This document shows positions 20,067-31,701 of a stretch of DNA of 64,000 nt, one piece after another. A program made the position numbers and the translations under genes. Each line of letters begins with the position of its first letter. The stretch's first letter is position 1. Source of the stretch: Rhizobiaceae bacterium (lineage in GTDB: Bacteria; Pseudomonadota; Alphaproteobacteria; Rhizobiales; Rhizobiaceae); NCBI GenBank assembly GCA_028279875.1, contig JANQMU010000132.1:1-64000 (forward strand), read 5' to 3'. The notes beneath the pieces were generated by a model. It searched no databases. It was not told where the DNA came from and worked only from the letters and a program-made list of their open reading frames with translations.

Positions 20067-21470
20067 CTAAGTCCGGGCGCTGACCAGCCCGATCCGTTCC
20101 CGCAGCATATAGCGCCAGTTCATCAGGACGGCAGCGAACAGCAAACCCAGTGCCAGCCCCCACCACACGCCGGTGGCACCGTATCCCATCCGGAATCCGA
20201 GCATGTAGGCCGACGTCATGCCGATGCCCCAATAGCTGAAAACCGCGATGACCATGGGCACCCGCGTATCCTTCAGGCCGCGCAGCAAACCGGCGCCGAT
20301 CACCTGCAGCCCGTCGACGGTCTGAAAGACGGCGGCGACGAACAGCAGCGGGACGGCATTGGCAAGCACCTGTGCGGCATCGGGGTTGTCGGCGTCGAGA
20401 AACAGGTTGACCAGGCTCTGCGGCACGGCCAGGAACAGTAGAGCCGTGGACAGTGTTGCAGCGAGAACCAGAAGAATCGACACCACGCCGGCCCGGGTCA
20501 GCCCCAGCCAGTCCTGCCGTCCATAGGCATTGCCAACGCGGATGGTCGCTGCACTGGAAAGGCCGAGCGGGATCATGAAGGCGATGCCGGGCAGTTGCAG
20601 CGCAATACCGTGCGCCGCCAGTTCGATCGTTCCGATCCAGCCGATGATGATCGCCGCCCCGGCGAACAGCCCCACTTCCGCCAGAATCGTCGCACCGATC
20701 GGCCAGCCGAGCTTGACGACTTCAAAAAAATCCTGCCAGTCGGCGCGCCAGAAACGGCCGAGAAGATCATATTTGCGCAATTCGGATTTCAGCAGAGCAT
20801 AGGCCAAAAGCGCAAAGAAACTGACGAAATTCGTCCCGACTGACGCGACCGCAGCCCCGACGACACCCAGCCTGGGAGCACCGAAATTACCGAAGATGAA
20901 GGTGTAGTTCAGCGCGATATTGGCAAGTGTGCCGAAAAGGGTGGCCCAGAGGATGATCTGGGCGCGTTCCAGCGCGCTCAGATAGGATCGGAAGACCATC
21001 ATCAGCAGGGCCGGAAACATCCCCCATTGCGCCACCCGCACGTAGTCGGCGGCCAATGCCGCCGTCTCGGGCGCCTGCCCGAGCATCAGCAGGATCCCTT
21101 CCGAATACCACAGCGGCACCATGACCAGGGCGCTATAGATCAGAATCACCCAGATCCCCATGCGCACCGACCGTCGAACGCCGCGCACGTCATCGCGCCC
21201 ATGGGCCTGCGCCGCGATCGGCAGCACCGCCAGCGCAAACCCGCCACCAAAGATGAACAGCAGAAAGAAGGCCTGCGTGCCCAGGACACCGGCGGCCAGC
21301 TCGAATGCGCCGAGCCAGCCGATCATGATCGTATCGGTTACGCCGATGGCCATCTGAGCCAGCTGCGCCCCGATCAGGGGCACGCCAAGCACCAGCGTCG
21401 CTTTCGCATGTTCGAGCCAGGACATTCCCGGTCCGGCGCCCTTCCCGACCGGGTCGCTCAGCACACTCAT
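20067..21470 (-). CDS. MATE family efflux transporter (NorM-like)
   Basis: The 467-residue inner-membrane protein has 12 predicted helices in two similar halves. It fits the MATE family of proton- or sodium-coupled exporters of drugs and other small molecules. Family features include VPLIGAQLAQMAIGVTDTIM in helix 1, GLFQT-like FQTVDGLQVIGAGLLRGLKDT, and the repeated half beginning GWPIGATILAEVG. The start MSVLSDP is chosen because GGTGAGG lies just upstream; a longer frame begins at 21554. The gene sits between tRNA-Val and hupB on the minus strand and seems to stand alone. Substrate unknown. Confidence 0.92.
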   Translation of the reverse strand: MSVLSDPVGKGAGPGMSWLEHAKATLVLGVPLIGAQLAQMAIGVTDTIMIGWLGAFELAAGVLGTQAFFLLFIFGGGFALAVLPIAAQAHGRDDVRGVRRSVRMGIWVILIYSALVMVPLWYSEGILLMLGQAPETAALAADYVRVAQWGMFPALLMMVFRSYLSALERAQIILWATLFGTLANIALNYTFIFGNFGAPRLGVVGAAVASVGTNFVSFFALLAYALLKSELRKYDLLGRFWRADWQDFFEVVKLGWPIGATILAEVGLFAGAAIIIGWIGTIELAAHGIALQLPGIAFMIPLGLSSAATIRVGNAYGRQDWLGLTRAGVVSILLVLAATLSTALLFLAVPQSLVNLFLDADNPDAAQVLANAVPLLFVAAVFQTVDGLQVIGAGLLRGLKDTRVPMVIAVFSYWGIGMTSAYMLGFRMGYGATGVWWGLALGLLFAAVLMNWRYMLRERIGLVSART

Positions 21471-21613
21471 GGCCTCACCGCCGTTCAATGACACAAAGAA
21501 ACTGCTTATTCGTGCAGAATCGTCAGCCATAAAGGAAAGCGGGATGGCAGGCAATTATGAATGCCACGCCATGCTGACATTCCGGCCCGGGTGTGGCCGC
21601 GCTACCATAGGAA

Positions 21614-21641
21614 GAAAAAAGCCCGGCGCAATTGCCGGGCT
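21614..21641 (-). terminator. Rho-independent terminator of hupB
   Basis: The stem AGCCCGGC/GCCGGGCT (21620-21627 with 21634-21641) has a 6-base loop. On the minus strand it is followed by a run of T. It lies about 40 bases after the hupB stop codon, as expected for a monocistronic HU gene. Confidence 0.88.
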
Positions 21642-21679
21642 CCACATCAATACTGCCGCATCTTCAAAAAGATGGAAAC

Positions 21680-21955
21680 TCAGCTGTTGACAGCATCCTT
21701 GAGGCCTTTGCCGGCCGAGAACTTGGGAACGTTACGGGCCGGAATATCGACTTCCGCACCTGTCATCGGATTGCGGCCCTTTGAAGCTGCACGATGAGAA
21801 ACGGTGTAGTTCCCGAAACCCACCAGGCGAACGTCACCACCACCCTTCAATTCGGATGTGATGGTGTCGAACACGGCTTCAACTGCGGAGCCGGCATCAG
21901 CCTTACTCAGGCCGGCCTTCTCGGCAACGGCAGCAACCAGTTCGTTCTTGTTCAT
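21680..21955 (-). CDS. hupB: DNA-binding protein HU
   Basis: The 91-residue protein is a typical HU histone-like protein that bends and compacts DNA. It begins MNKNELVAAVAEKAGLSKAD, then shows GFGNYTVSHRAASKGRNP, the beta-arm region, with the conserved RNP motif and a Pro that intercalates between bases. An upstream in-frame ATG at 21991 is ignored because the start used here fits the family exactly. It lies between lon and the MATE gene, with its own terminator downstream. Confidence 0.97.
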   Translation of the reverse strand: MNKNELVAAVAEKAGLSKADAGSAVEAVFDTITSELKGGGDVRLVGFGNYTVSHRAASKGRNPMTGAEVDIPARNVPKFSAGKGLKDAVNS

Positions 21956-22095
21956 TTTCCAAACCCTCTCAGTATGTAGTGAACGACTCAATATAAGTCG
22001 GGCCCGATCTTACGACTCCAACGCAAAATCACAATGTCGAAAGGCCAAAAACCCCAGTTTTCTGGCGTTTTTTCGCATTTTCGAACGTCAAAATG

Positions 22096-22120
22096 GTTAA
22101 AAGCGGGCTAAAGCCCGCTT
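22096..22120 (-). terminator. Rho-independent terminator of lon
   Basis: The sequence AAGCGGGC-TAAA-GCCCGCTT (22101-22120) forms an 8-pair stem with a 4-base loop. On the minus strand a short T-run follows. It lies about 30 bases after the lon stop codon. Confidence 0.75.
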
Positions 22121-22151
22121 CCAAGAGTGAAATTCGGAATCAAAGATGGAA

Positions 22152-24566
<2,415 letters not shown>

Positions 24567-24873
24567 CTTGTTTCCTTTCGACTGCCGGTCGGTTTCCCTG
24601 TCGGGCCGCCCAGCCGAACCATCTTTTCACTTGGCCACTAAGTGGAGTATTTTTTCCGCCGTTTCAAGGCCACGGACGAACCCGGCCCGATGCGCGGACA
24701 GTCACCCCCTTCGAATCACCAACGCACGGATTCGCCATGGAATCTACGCCCATCGAAGGTCGAATAAAACCGCAAAAAACAGCCTGTGGCGCACCAGATT
24801 GCCGGCCGGGGGCGGCAGACACAAAAGGCTCGCCCTCAACGGACGGGCCGTGAAGAAGTTCCGCCGGGGCGGA
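24567..24873. other. Intergenic region between clpX and lon
   Basis: No gene was found in these 307 bases. The lon-proximal third holds a RpoH-like promoter and the palindrome CCACTTAGTGG at its -10 end. The remainder, next to the clpX stop codon, is GC-rich with short inverted repeats but no convincing T-tailed terminator. Confidence 0.6.
24638..24668 (-). promoter_or_regulatory. Putative RpoH (sigma-32) promoter of lon
   Basis: On the minus strand CTTGAAA (24662-24668) is followed after 16 bases by CCACTTAG (24638-24645), about 70 bases upstream of the lon start. The first box matches the alphaproteobacterial RpoH -35 consensus exactly; the -10 box is only a partial match. The spacing equals that of the clpP candidate. 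lon is a classical RpoH target. Confidence 0.55.
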
Positions 24874-26151
24874 TCACGCGGTGGCGTTGCCCTTTTCGTC
24901 TTCGCGCTCCGAATAGATGTAGAGCGGCCGGGCGGATCCGGACACGACCTCGTCGGAAATGACCACTTCCTGCACGCCCTCAAGCGAAGGCAGTTCGAAC
25001 ATGGTGTCGAGCAGGATCTTTTCCATGATGGAGCGCAGGCCCCGGGCGCCGGTTTTGCGGGCGATCGCCTTGCGGGCGATGCCGCGCAGCGCGTCCTCAT
25101 GAAAGGTCAGTTCGATGTCTTCCATCTCGAACAGGCGCTGATATTGCTTCACCAGCGCGTTTTTCGGCTGCGAGAGGATCGAAATCAGAGCATCCTCGTC
25201 GAGGTCCTCCAGCGTCGCAATCACCGGCAGACGTCCGATGAATTCCGGTATGAGCCCGAATTTCACCATATCTTCCGGTTCCAACTCACGCAGGATTTCG
25301 CCGACCCGCCGGTCGTCAAGCGCCTTGACGGTGGCGGCAAATCCGATGGAGGTCCCCTCGCCGCGCGCCGAAATGATCTTGTCGAGCCCGGCAAAGGCAC
25401 CGCCGCAGATAAACAGGATATTGGTGGTATCGACTTGCAGGAACTCCTGCTGCGGATGTTTGCGTCCACCCTGCGGCGGAACGGAGGCAACCGTGCCTTC
25501 CATGATCTTCAGCAGCGCCTGCTGGACACCCTCGCCGGAGACATCCCGGGTGATCGAAGGGTTGTCCGATTTGCGGGAAATCTTGTCGACCTCGTCGATA
25601 TAGACAATCCCGCGCTGCGCCCGCTCGACATTGTAATCGGCCGCCTGCAGCAGCTTCAGGATGATGTTCTCGACATCCTCGCCAACATAGCCGGCTTCCG
25701 TCAAAGTGGTGGCGTCGGCCATCGTGAACGGTACGTCGATGATGCGCGCGAGCGTCTGCGCCAGATAGGTCTTGCCGCAGCCCGTCGGTCCGACCAGCAT
25801 GATGTTCGATTTGGCAAGTTCGATATCATTGCTCTTGCTGGCATGGGCGAGGCGTTTGTAATGATTGTGGACGGCAACGGACAGAACCCGTTTTGCCTGG
25901 TCCTGACCGATCACATATTCATCCAGCGTATTGATGATCTCCTGCGGTGTCGGAACCCCGTCACGCGACTTGACCATCGAGGATTTGTTTTCCTCGCGGA
26001 TGATGTCCATGCACAATTCGACGCATTCATCACAGATGAACACGGTCGGTCCTGCGATCAGCTTGCGAACTTCGTGCTGGCTCTTGCCGCAAAACGAACA
26101 ATAGAGCGTGTTTTTCGAGTCGCCGCCGCTACCACCGCTGACCTTGCTCAT
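24874..26151 (-). CDS. clpX: ATP-dependent Clp protease ATP-binding subunit ClpX
   Basis: ClpX unfolds substrates and feeds them to ClpP. The 425-residue protein has the N-terminal zinc-binding domain (Cys18, Cys21, Cys40, Cys43), the Walker A motif GPTGCGKT at residues 121-128, Walker [11 protein letters not shown], and a pore loop region with GYVG. A loop like the IGF type that docks onto ClpP is near GTSIGFAA. It lies downstream of clpP on the same strand, with a 281-base gap that suggests its own promoter. Confidence 0.98.
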   Translation of the reverse strand: MSKVSGGSGGDSKNTLYCSFCGKSQHEVRKLIAGPTVFICDECVELCMDIIREENKSSMVKSRDGVPTPQEIINTLDEYVIGQDQAKRVLSVAVHNHYKRLAHASKSNDIELAKSNIMLVGPTGCGKTYLAQTLARIIDVPFTMADATTLTEAGYVGEDVENIILKLLQAADYNVERAQRGIVYIDEVDKISRKSDNPSITRDVSGEGVQQALLKIMEGTVASVPPQGGRKHPQQEFLQVDTTNILFICGGAFAGLDKIISARGEGTSIGFAATVKALDDRRVGEILRELEPEDMVKFGLIPEFIGRLPVIATLEDLDEDALISILSQPKNALVKQYQRLFEMEDIELTFHEDALRGIARKAIARKTGARGLRSIMEKILLDTMFELPSLEGVQEVVISDEVVSGSARPLYIYSEREDEKGNATA

Positions 26152-26168
26152 ACTTCATTCCTTCCAGC

Positions 26169-26189
26169 GGCCCGGACCCCATCCGGGCC
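26169..26189 (-). other. Stem-loop in the clpX 5' untranslated region
   Basis: The sequence forms an 8-pair perfect stem GGCCCGGA/TCCGGGCC with a 5-base loop, ending 17 bases before the clpX start codon. The ribosome site AAGGAATG lies between the hairpin and the ATG. No T-run follows on either strand, so it is more likely a leader structure than a terminator. Confidence 0.45.
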
Positions 26190-26432
26190 AAATAAAACCT
26201 TACGCTACACGCACATCCGCGGACAATCTTGGCCCGCATCCGGCCGGCACCATGGCGATATAGGCGCAAGGAAGCCTGCCACCAATATACTTAGCGCAAG
26301 ATCCAAAGCTACGCGCATTGCATTGAATATACCCTTAACGCCCCAATTTAACGCCGTGGAACGGCCGGTCCAGCCCCGAATGCGCCAATATGTTGCCGTT
26401 TTGCCGCACCAATATGTCGGAATTCAGCCGCC

Positions 26433-27065
26433 CTACTCCTTCGCCTCTCTCTCCATCGCTTCGCGCGAGGAAATGACGCGATCGACAATTCCGAATTCCC
26501 TGGCTTCCTCGGCGGTCATGAAATGATCCCGGTCGAGGGTCTTTTCGATGGTCTCGTAATCCTGGCCGGTATGGGTGACATAGATATCGTTGAGCCGGCG
26601 CTTCATCTTGATGATATCCTGGGCATGGCGCTCGATATCGGAGGCCTGGCCCTGGAAGCCGCCGGAGGGCTGGTGGACCATGACGCGCGAATTGGGCGTC
26701 CCGAAGCGCAGGTCCTTGTGGCCGGCGCACAGAAGCAGCGAGCCCATGGAGGCGGCCTGTCCTATGCACAGCGTCGAGACTGCCGGCTTGATGAACTGCA
26801 TCGTATCGTAGATCGCCATCCCGGAGGTGACCACGCCGCCGGGAGAGTTGATATACATGGCGACTTCCTTCTTCGGATTGTCGGCCTCCAAATACAGCAG
26901 TTGCGCGCAGACCAGTGTCGCCATGCCGTCCTCGACGGGCCCGGTGATGAAGATGATGCGCTCTTTGAGAAGCCGCGAAAAGATATCGAAAGCGCGCTCG
27001 CCACGGTTCGTCTGCTCGACGACCATCGGCACAAGCGACAGAGCGGTATCAACGGGATTGGACAT
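26433..27065 (-). CDS. clpP: ATP-dependent Clp protease proteolytic subunit ClpP
   Basis: ClpP is the serine peptidase barrel partnered by ClpX. The start [13 protein letters not shown] gives 210 residues and has an AGAAGG ribosome site upstream; a longer frame to 27266 lacks family similarity in its first 67 residues. The catalytic triad is visible as Ser106 (GQAASMGS), His131 (MVHQPSG) and Asp180 (LDRDHFM), with the same spacing as in the E. coli enzyme. A RpoH-like promoter lies about 70-100 bases upstream. Confidence 0.98.
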   Translation of the reverse strand: MSNPVDTALSLVPMVVEQTNRGERAFDIFSRLLKERIIFITGPVEDGMATLVCAQLLYLEADNPKKEVAMYINSPGGVVTSGMAIYDTMQFIKPAVSTLCIGQAASMGSLLLCAGHKDLRFGTPNSRVMVHQPSGGFQGQASDIERHAQDIIKMKRRLNDIYVTHTGQDYETIEKTLDRDHFMTAEEAREFGIVDRVISSREAMEREAKE

Positions 27066-27134
27066 AGACGGGCCTTCTGAAGCTGGCTCCGAATTCGGAC
27101 GAATCGGAGAATCGAATGGAAATTGGCTACCGCA

Positions 27135-27165
27135 TACATAGGATGCGAGGGCATCAACGTTCAAG
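27135..27165 (-). promoter_or_regulatory. Putative RpoH (sigma-32) promoter of clpP
   Basis: On the minus strand CTTGAAC (27159-27165) is followed after 16 bases by CCTATGTA (27135-27142), about 70 bases upstream of the clpP start codon. Both boxes fit the alphaproteobacterial heat-shock pattern CTTGAA...CCTATNT well. clpP is a known RpoH-regulon member in related bacteria. Confidence 0.7.
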
Positions 27166-27348
27166 ACATGTTGATATCGCCCTGCCGGAAGGGAAAAGCG
27201 CGGAATGGTTAAACGGTGATCGACGGGTTGACGGGCGTGATATAGGTCACCGGCGAAGAGGGACAAGATATCACTGCCGATCCTCTTTGAACGGTTCCCC
27301 AGCCCGGAGCGGAATGATCTAGGCTGTGGTGGCGGCCCAAGGCCGACG

Positions 27349-27930
27349 CTATTCCTCTTTTTTCAGGTCCTCGATCAGCTTGTAGTCGGTCGGTGGGTCG
27401 GCGCAGACGGTCGGCCCACATTCGATGAGCGTCGAGACAGCATTGCCGCCGGCAAGAAACAGCATCAGGAAAAACGCGAACTTCGCCAATTTGCTGCCAC
27501 CGAATTTTTCGTGCGACGGTTCATCGCGCAGACCCTTGTACTGTCCTTCGAACAACAGCATCACCGCGGTTCCGAGCAGGACCAGGAAAAAGCAGAGTCC
27601 CGCCCATGTGTAATAATGCAGGCCGAGGACCGGTGACCCATAGGCACCCGTTCCCGGAACGATATGCAGCAAAATCTGGCGCACCGAAACGCTGAACCCA
27701 TAAAGGGCGCCCAGCAGCATGATCCCGTAGTGATGCGGCTTGGCGCCATAGATCAGGTTCAGGCTCAAACCGAAGCCGACCGCAACGAGGCCGACACGCT
27801 GCAGCAGGCACAGCGGACACGGCAGTTCATCCAGCGTGAACTGGTAGACATAGGCGACAATCAGCACACCGCAAATGACGAGAAGTCCGATGGCATTGAG
27901 TGTTCTGGACGGATGGGGCGCGACGATCAT
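27349..27930 (-). CDS. DsbB-like disulphide bond formation protein
   Basis: The 193-residue membrane protein has the DsbB signature in its first periplasmic loop: Cys38-Pro-Leu-Cys41 in [13 protein letters not shown], with four or five hydrophobic helices. DsbB proteins pass electrons from DsbA to quinone. Instead of the usual cysteine pair in the second loop, this protein has Cys171 and Cys176 (CGPTVC) near its C-terminus after a last hydrophobic helix. It starts 9 bases after the DUF5993 gene, a frequent pairing, so the two probably form one operon. The electron partner DsbA is not in the window. Confidence 0.85.
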   Translation of the reverse strand: MIVAPHPSRTLNAIGLLVICGVLIVAYVYQFTLDELPCPLCLLQRVGLVAVGFGLSLNLIYGAKPHHYGIMLLGALYGFSVSVRQILLHIVPGTGAYGSPVLGLHYYTWAGLCFFLVLLGTAVMLLFEGQYKGLRDEPSHEKFGGSKLAKFAFFLMLFLAGGNAVSTLIECGPTVCADPPTDYKLIEDLKKEE

Positions 27931-27939
27931 GACAGTGTC

Positions 27940-28095
27940 TTACAACACGATTTCAAGGGGTGTGGTCGCGTGGTATTTCAGCCAGTAGACGCTGAGCACC
28001 ACCACTACGGCGAACAATCCATAGGAGGTGTACCAGTGGTCACGCCAAGCGAAGAGCATCGCCACAAACAGCAATAGGAAGAGAAATGCGATCAT
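27940..28095 (-). CDS. DUF5993 family mini-membrane protein
   Basis: A 51-residue protein can be read directly: it begins MIAFLFLLLFVAMLFAW and ends TTPLEIVL. It has two hydrophobic helices (about residues 2-17 and 25-42) separated by a short polar turn with RDHWYTSYG and followed by LKYHAT. This matches the DUF5993 family, whose members sit next to DsbB-like genes. It ends 9 bases before the DsbB-like start, which supports its being real and co-transcribed. It may be a small partner of the quinone-coupled oxidase, but no function is established. Confidence 0.82.
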   Translation of the reverse strand: MIAFLFLLLFVAMLFAWRDHWYTSYGLFAVVVVLSVYWLKYHATTPLEIVL

Positions 28096-28180
28096 GGCGT
28101 GCAGCCCACGGGAATCACGTCCTGTACGCGAAGTCTATCAGAATTTCCCGGACGTCAAAACCGACTTCCTTTACGGGCAT

Positions 28181-28217
28181 AAAAAATGCCCGGGCGAGCT
28201 TTCGGTCGCCCGGGCAT
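28181..28217 (-). terminator. Rho-independent terminator of the methionine gene
   Basis: The arms ATGCCCGGGCGA (28186-28197) and TCGCCCGGGCAT (28206-28217) form a perfect 12-pair stem with an 8-base loop. On the minus strand it runs into a T tract (28181-28186). It lies 25 bases after the stop codon of the O-acetylhomoserine gene. Confidence 0.92.
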
Positions 28218-28241
28218 CTCTAAAATCCGCCGGTGCTCCGA

Positions 28242-29525
28242 TCAGACCTTGTCGAGTGCCTGTTTGAGATCGCCGATGATGTCCGCAATGTCCTCGATTC
28301 CGATCGACAGGCGAACGACGTCCGGCCCGGCGCCGGCCGCCACCTGCTGTTCAGGCGAAAGCTGACTGTGCGTGGTCGAGGCGGGATGAATGACCAGTGA
28401 TTTCGTGTCACCGATATTCGCCAGATGGGAGAAGATCTCCAGCGCCTCGACGAATTTCACGCCGGCCTCGTATCCACCCGCAAGACCGAAGGTGAAGACG
28501 GCACCCGCGCCCTTCGGCGAGTAGCGTTGCATCAGCGCGTGATTGTCATCATCTTCGAGGCCCGAATAGGACACCCAGGCCACCTTGTCGTGGGCCTTCA
28601 GCCAGCGCGCCGCTTCCAGCGCGTTGTCGCAATGGCGCTGCATGCGCAGCGGCAGCGTTTCTGCCCCGGTCAACAGCATGAAGGCGTTGAACGGCGCGAT
28701 GGCCGGACCCAGATCGCGCAGGCCCAGGACCCGGCAGGCAATGGCGAAGGCGAAATTGCCGAAGGTTTCGTGCAGCACCATGCCGCCATATTCGGGCCGC
28801 GGTTCGGACAGCATCGGGTAATTGCCGGAGTGCGACCAGTCGAACGTGCCACCGTCTACGATCATGCCGCCCATGGAGTTTCCGTGACCGCCGATGAACT
28901 TGGTCAAAGAGTGAACCACGATATCGGCACCGTGCTCGATCGGCCGCATCAGATAGGGCGTGGCCATCGTGTTGTCGACGATCAGCGGCAAACCGTGCTT
29001 GTGCGCGATATCGGCGATCGCCGCGACGTCGACGAATGTTCCGCCCGGATTGGCAAGGCTCTCAATGAACACCGCCCGCGTGCGCTCGTCGATCTGGCTC
29101 TCGATCTCGTCGAGATCCTCGGGATCGGCCCAGCGCACCTGCCAGTCGAAGCTTTTGAACGCATGGCCGAACTGGTTGATCGAACCGCCATACAATTTGT
29201 TCGCCGCGACGAAATTGTCGCCCGGGCGCATGATCGTATGAAAAATCAGCAATTGCGCGCCATGGCCCGACGCGGTCGCCAGTGCCGCGGTGCCGCCTTC
29301 CAGCGCCGCGACCCGCTCCTCCAGCACCGCCTGGGTCGGGTTCATGATCCGTGTGTAGATATTGCCGAACGCCTTGAGGCCGAACAGGGATGCCGCATGA
29401 TCCGCATCCTCGAAGACAAAACTGGTTGTCTGGTAGATCGGCGTCGCCCGTGCTCCGGTCGTCGGATCGGGCTGGGCGCCCGCATGCACCGCCAGAGTGC
29501 TGAATCCCGGTTCGTTGTTGGCCAT
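28242..29525 (-). CDS. metY: O-acetylhomoserine aminocarboxypropyltransferase / sulfhydrylase
   Basis: This PLP enzyme makes homocysteine (or methionine) from O-acetylhomoserine and a sulphide or thiol. The start MANNEPGFSTLAV has GAGGGAA upstream and gives 427 residues. The PLP lysine is Lys209 in VHSLTKFIGGHG. Other Cys/Met-metabolism family signs are IYQTTSFVF, the active-site segment ESLANPGGTF and VDNTMATPYL. It follows a CoA-binding protein gene on the same strand, a common rhizobial arrangement, and has a strong terminator. Regulation is not evident. Confidence 0.95.
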   Translation of the reverse strand: MANNEPGFSTLAVHAGAQPDPTTGARATPIYQTTSFVFEDADHAASLFGLKAFGNIYTRIMNPTQAVLEERVAALEGGTAALATASGHGAQLLIFHTIMRPGDNFVAANKLYGGSINQFGHAFKSFDWQVRWADPEDLDEIESQIDERTRAVFIESLANPGGTFVDVAAIADIAHKHGLPLIVDNTMATPYLMRPIEHGADIVVHSLTKFIGGHGNSMGGMIVDGGTFDWSHSGNYPMLSEPRPEYGGMVLHETFGNFAFAIACRVLGLRDLGPAIAPFNAFMLLTGAETLPLRMQRHCDNALEAARWLKAHDKVAWVSYSGLEDDDNHALMQRYSPKGAGAVFTFGLAGGYEAGVKFVEALEIFSHLANIGDTKSLVIHPASTTHSQLSPEQQVAAGAGPDVVRLSIGIEDIADIIGDLKQALDKV

Positions 29526-29693
29526 GGAAAATTCCCTCACAAGATTGCAAAACCGCACCGGTTATCACGCAGCCGGAGGCGCAGGTCAAAGAAGTTTTTT
29601 CCGCAAGCCCCTCCCGGATCAAAATCCGGTTCTCCCGTCAGGCGCGCGGAGCGCCGGAAATCAGCCGGGACGCGGCCAGGAAGCAGCCAGGAA

Positions 29694-30218
29694 TCAGGAT
29701 GTCGGGCGGATGGTCAGGGTCTGCACACCCGGACCGCGTACCGGGCGCCTGGCCGAAATCACCCGGCTGTTGATGCCGTTCCAGCTGATTTCGCCGGAAA
29801 GCCGTCCGAACTCGATCTTCGGGCAGCGGTCCATGACCACTTTCACACCAGCCGCTTCGGCAGTTCGTGCCGCCTCGTCATGGCGCACCGTGAGCTGCGC
29901 CCAGATCACCCCGGGCCTGTCCTTCAACGCCAGCGCCTCGGCAACGATCGACGGCATGGCGTTCGAACCGCGAAAGATCTCCACCATGTCGATCGGTTCG
30001 GGCACATCCGCCAGCGCCGCATAGGTCATTTGCCCGTGTATTTCCTTTCCCGCATGGCCGGGATTGATGGGAAAGACCCGGTAGCCTTTCGCGACCAGAT
30101 ATTTGACGACGATATTGCTCGGGCGCACATCCTTCGGAGAAGCGCCGACCAGGGCGATCGTCTCCACCGAATGCAGGATCCCGGCGATATAGCTATCCGA
30201 ATAGTGATCGTGGTCCAT
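29694..30218 (-). CDS. CoA-binding domain protein
   Basis: The 174-residue protein is a single CoA-binding Rossmann-like domain similar to the YccU family and to the N-terminal part of succinyl-CoA ligase alpha: IALVGASPKDVRPSN, then YRVFPINPGHAGKEI and VWAQL-like VIWAQLTVRHDEA, and VMDRCPKIEFGR near the end. The start MDHDHYSDS is chosen for its family fit; an upstream ATG lies at 30266. It precedes metY and is probably co-transcribed. The physiological role of these proteins is not known. Confidence 0.88.
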   Translation of the reverse strand: MDHDHYSDSYIAGILHSVETIALVGASPKDVRPSNIVVKYLVAKGYRVFPINPGHAGKEIHGQMTYAALADVPEPIDMVEIFRGSNAMPSIVAEALALKDRPGVIWAQLTVRHDEAARTAEAAGVKVVMDRCPKIEFGRLSGEISWNGINSRVISARRPVRGPGVQTLTIRPTS

Positions 30219-30395
30219 GAAGTTTCCCTTGATCTTGCAGCAGTCTGCGACACATATGCTGTCCATGCCGCGACAATCAGGGTCTTTAGGGCAGGAAACG
30301 CAGATTGTCGCTGTGGTGTATTGTCGTATCTGGATATTCGCATATCATGCGCGCCGGCAACGAAAACAAGAGTACTGTGAGTTGGGGGATACATC

Positions 30396-30701
30396 ATGAA
30401 AAAACTGCTTCTGGCGATTGGCCTTCTGGCGGTAAGCGTACCGGCCGGCGCCGTCAGCCGCTACAGCACGCCGGGCCTGAGTTGCGCACGTGTGCAGGCG
30501 ATCCTGGAAAGTGAAGGGGCGGCGATCTTGCGCTATCCGTCACGCCGCAATGCCCAACTCACCCTTTACGATATTTATGCGGCCAATACCTCATACTGTC
30601 CCCAGAACGAGATCGCCAAGCCGGCGACCGTCCCGACCAGCGACAATCCCCGCTGCCGGGTTCGGCGCTGTCAGCCGGCATCGATCAGCGATGACCGGTG
30701 A
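30396..30701 (+). CDS. Small secreted hypothetical protein
   Basis: The 101-residue product has a Sec signal peptide (MKKLLLAIGLLAVSVPAGA, cleavage after GAVS or AGA). The mature part has four cysteines in SCARVQ, YCPQNE, RCRVRRCQP and the pattern ILRYPSRRNAQLTLYDIY. I recall similar short secreted proteins with an L-x-LYD motif in Hyphomicrobiales, but none with a known function. It is convergent with the enoyl-CoA hydratase gene 6 bases away and divergent from the CoA-binding gene. Confidence 0.75.
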   Translation: MKKLLLAIGLLAVSVPAGAVSRYSTPGLSCARVQAILESEGAAILRYPSRRNAQLTLYDIYAANTSYCPQNEIAKPATVPTSDNPRCRVRRCQPASISDDR

Positions 30702-30707
30702 TGCCGG

Positions 30708-31529
30708 CTAACGTCCTGACCATTTGGGATCGCGTTTTTCCAGAAAGGCGTTGATGCCCTCCTCCGCGTCGCGGGCCATCATGTTCTCCGCCATGACCCA
30801 CGCTGTATATTCATAGGCTTCGTCCAACGGGCGCTCGATCTGCTGATAGAAGGCCTCCTTGCCGATCTTCAGGGTCAAGGGCGACTTGGAGGCGATAACG
30901 CTGGCATATTTGTCCGTGACGGTGCGCAGATATTCCTTCGGCACGATCCGGTTGACCAGACCGAACTCCTTGGCCGTCGAGGCATCCACCGGCTCGCCGG
31001 TGAGCAGCATTTCCATCGCCTGTTTGCGATGCGCCGCCCGCGATATGGCAACCATCGGCGTCGAGCAGAAAAGGCCGATATTGACGCCTGGCGTGCAGAA
31101 CGTCGACGTGTCGGTACAGATCGCCAGGTCGCAGGTCGCAACGAGCTGACAGCCGGCCGCGGTCGCCAGCCCATCCACCTCGGCAATCACCGGTTTCGGC
31201 AGGCCAGTGATCAGCATCATCACATGGGAACACAGCCGCATGGTTTTTTCGAAGAATGCGCGCCCGCGATCGTCGTCGCCGCGATGACCGTTCAACTCCT
31301 TGAGATCGTGTCCGGCGCAAAACAGGCTTCCGGCCGCCGCGATGACCACCACGCGGACATCGTGATCCTCGCGCGCTGCGTCAAGCTCGGCATTCAATTG
31401 CTCCAGCATGGCGATTGAAAGCGCATTGGCCGGCGGATTGTTCAGGGTCAGTCGCAGCACACCATCCGCAAGATGGCGCATGATCAGCACCGGGCTGTCT
31501 TGTATGTCGGTTGCCGTGGCCTGTGACAT
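30708..31529 (-). CDS. Enoyl-CoA hydratase / isomerase family protein
   Basis: The 273-residue protein belongs to the crotonase superfamily. It has the oxyanion-hole segments LFCAGHDLKEL and the following GCQLVATCDLAIC, where one catalytic position of classical hydratases would be. It may act in fatty acid or amino acid CoA-ester breakdown; the substrate cannot be read. It is divergent from a second crotonase gene 172 bases away, so the two may share a control region. Confidence 0.88.
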   Translation of the reverse strand: MSQATATDIQDSPVLIMRHLADGVLRLTLNNPPANALSIAMLEQLNAELDAAREDHDVRVVVIAAAGSLFCAGHDLKELNGHRGDDDRGRAFFEKTMRLCSHVMMLITGLPKPVIAEVDGLATAAGCQLVATCDLAICTDTSTFCTPGVNIGLFCSTPMVAISRAAHRKQAMEMLLTGEPVDASTAKEFGLVNRIVPKEYLRTVTDKYASVIASKSPLTLKIGKEAFYQQIERPLDEAYEYTAWVMAENMMARDAEEGINAFLEKRDPKWSGR

Positions 31530-31701
31530 GATGATGCCTCCGGATTTGATCGCGGCGGTGGCCGAAACCGGTTCGCCGCGCTATCGCCTGTTTACAGGTA
31601 TATCGCGCAGCCGACGCTTGGCAAGCGCCCGATCGCAACTTACGCTCAAGCCCGGGCATTGACTGCAACACGTTACCTCACACGAAAGGCGGGCAAAACG
31701 C

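Noticed and set aside
28425-30380. 651-codon plus-strand frame opposite metY and the CoA-binding gene
   Set aside because: It is an antisense shadow; both minus-strand genes have clear motifs and ribosome sites.
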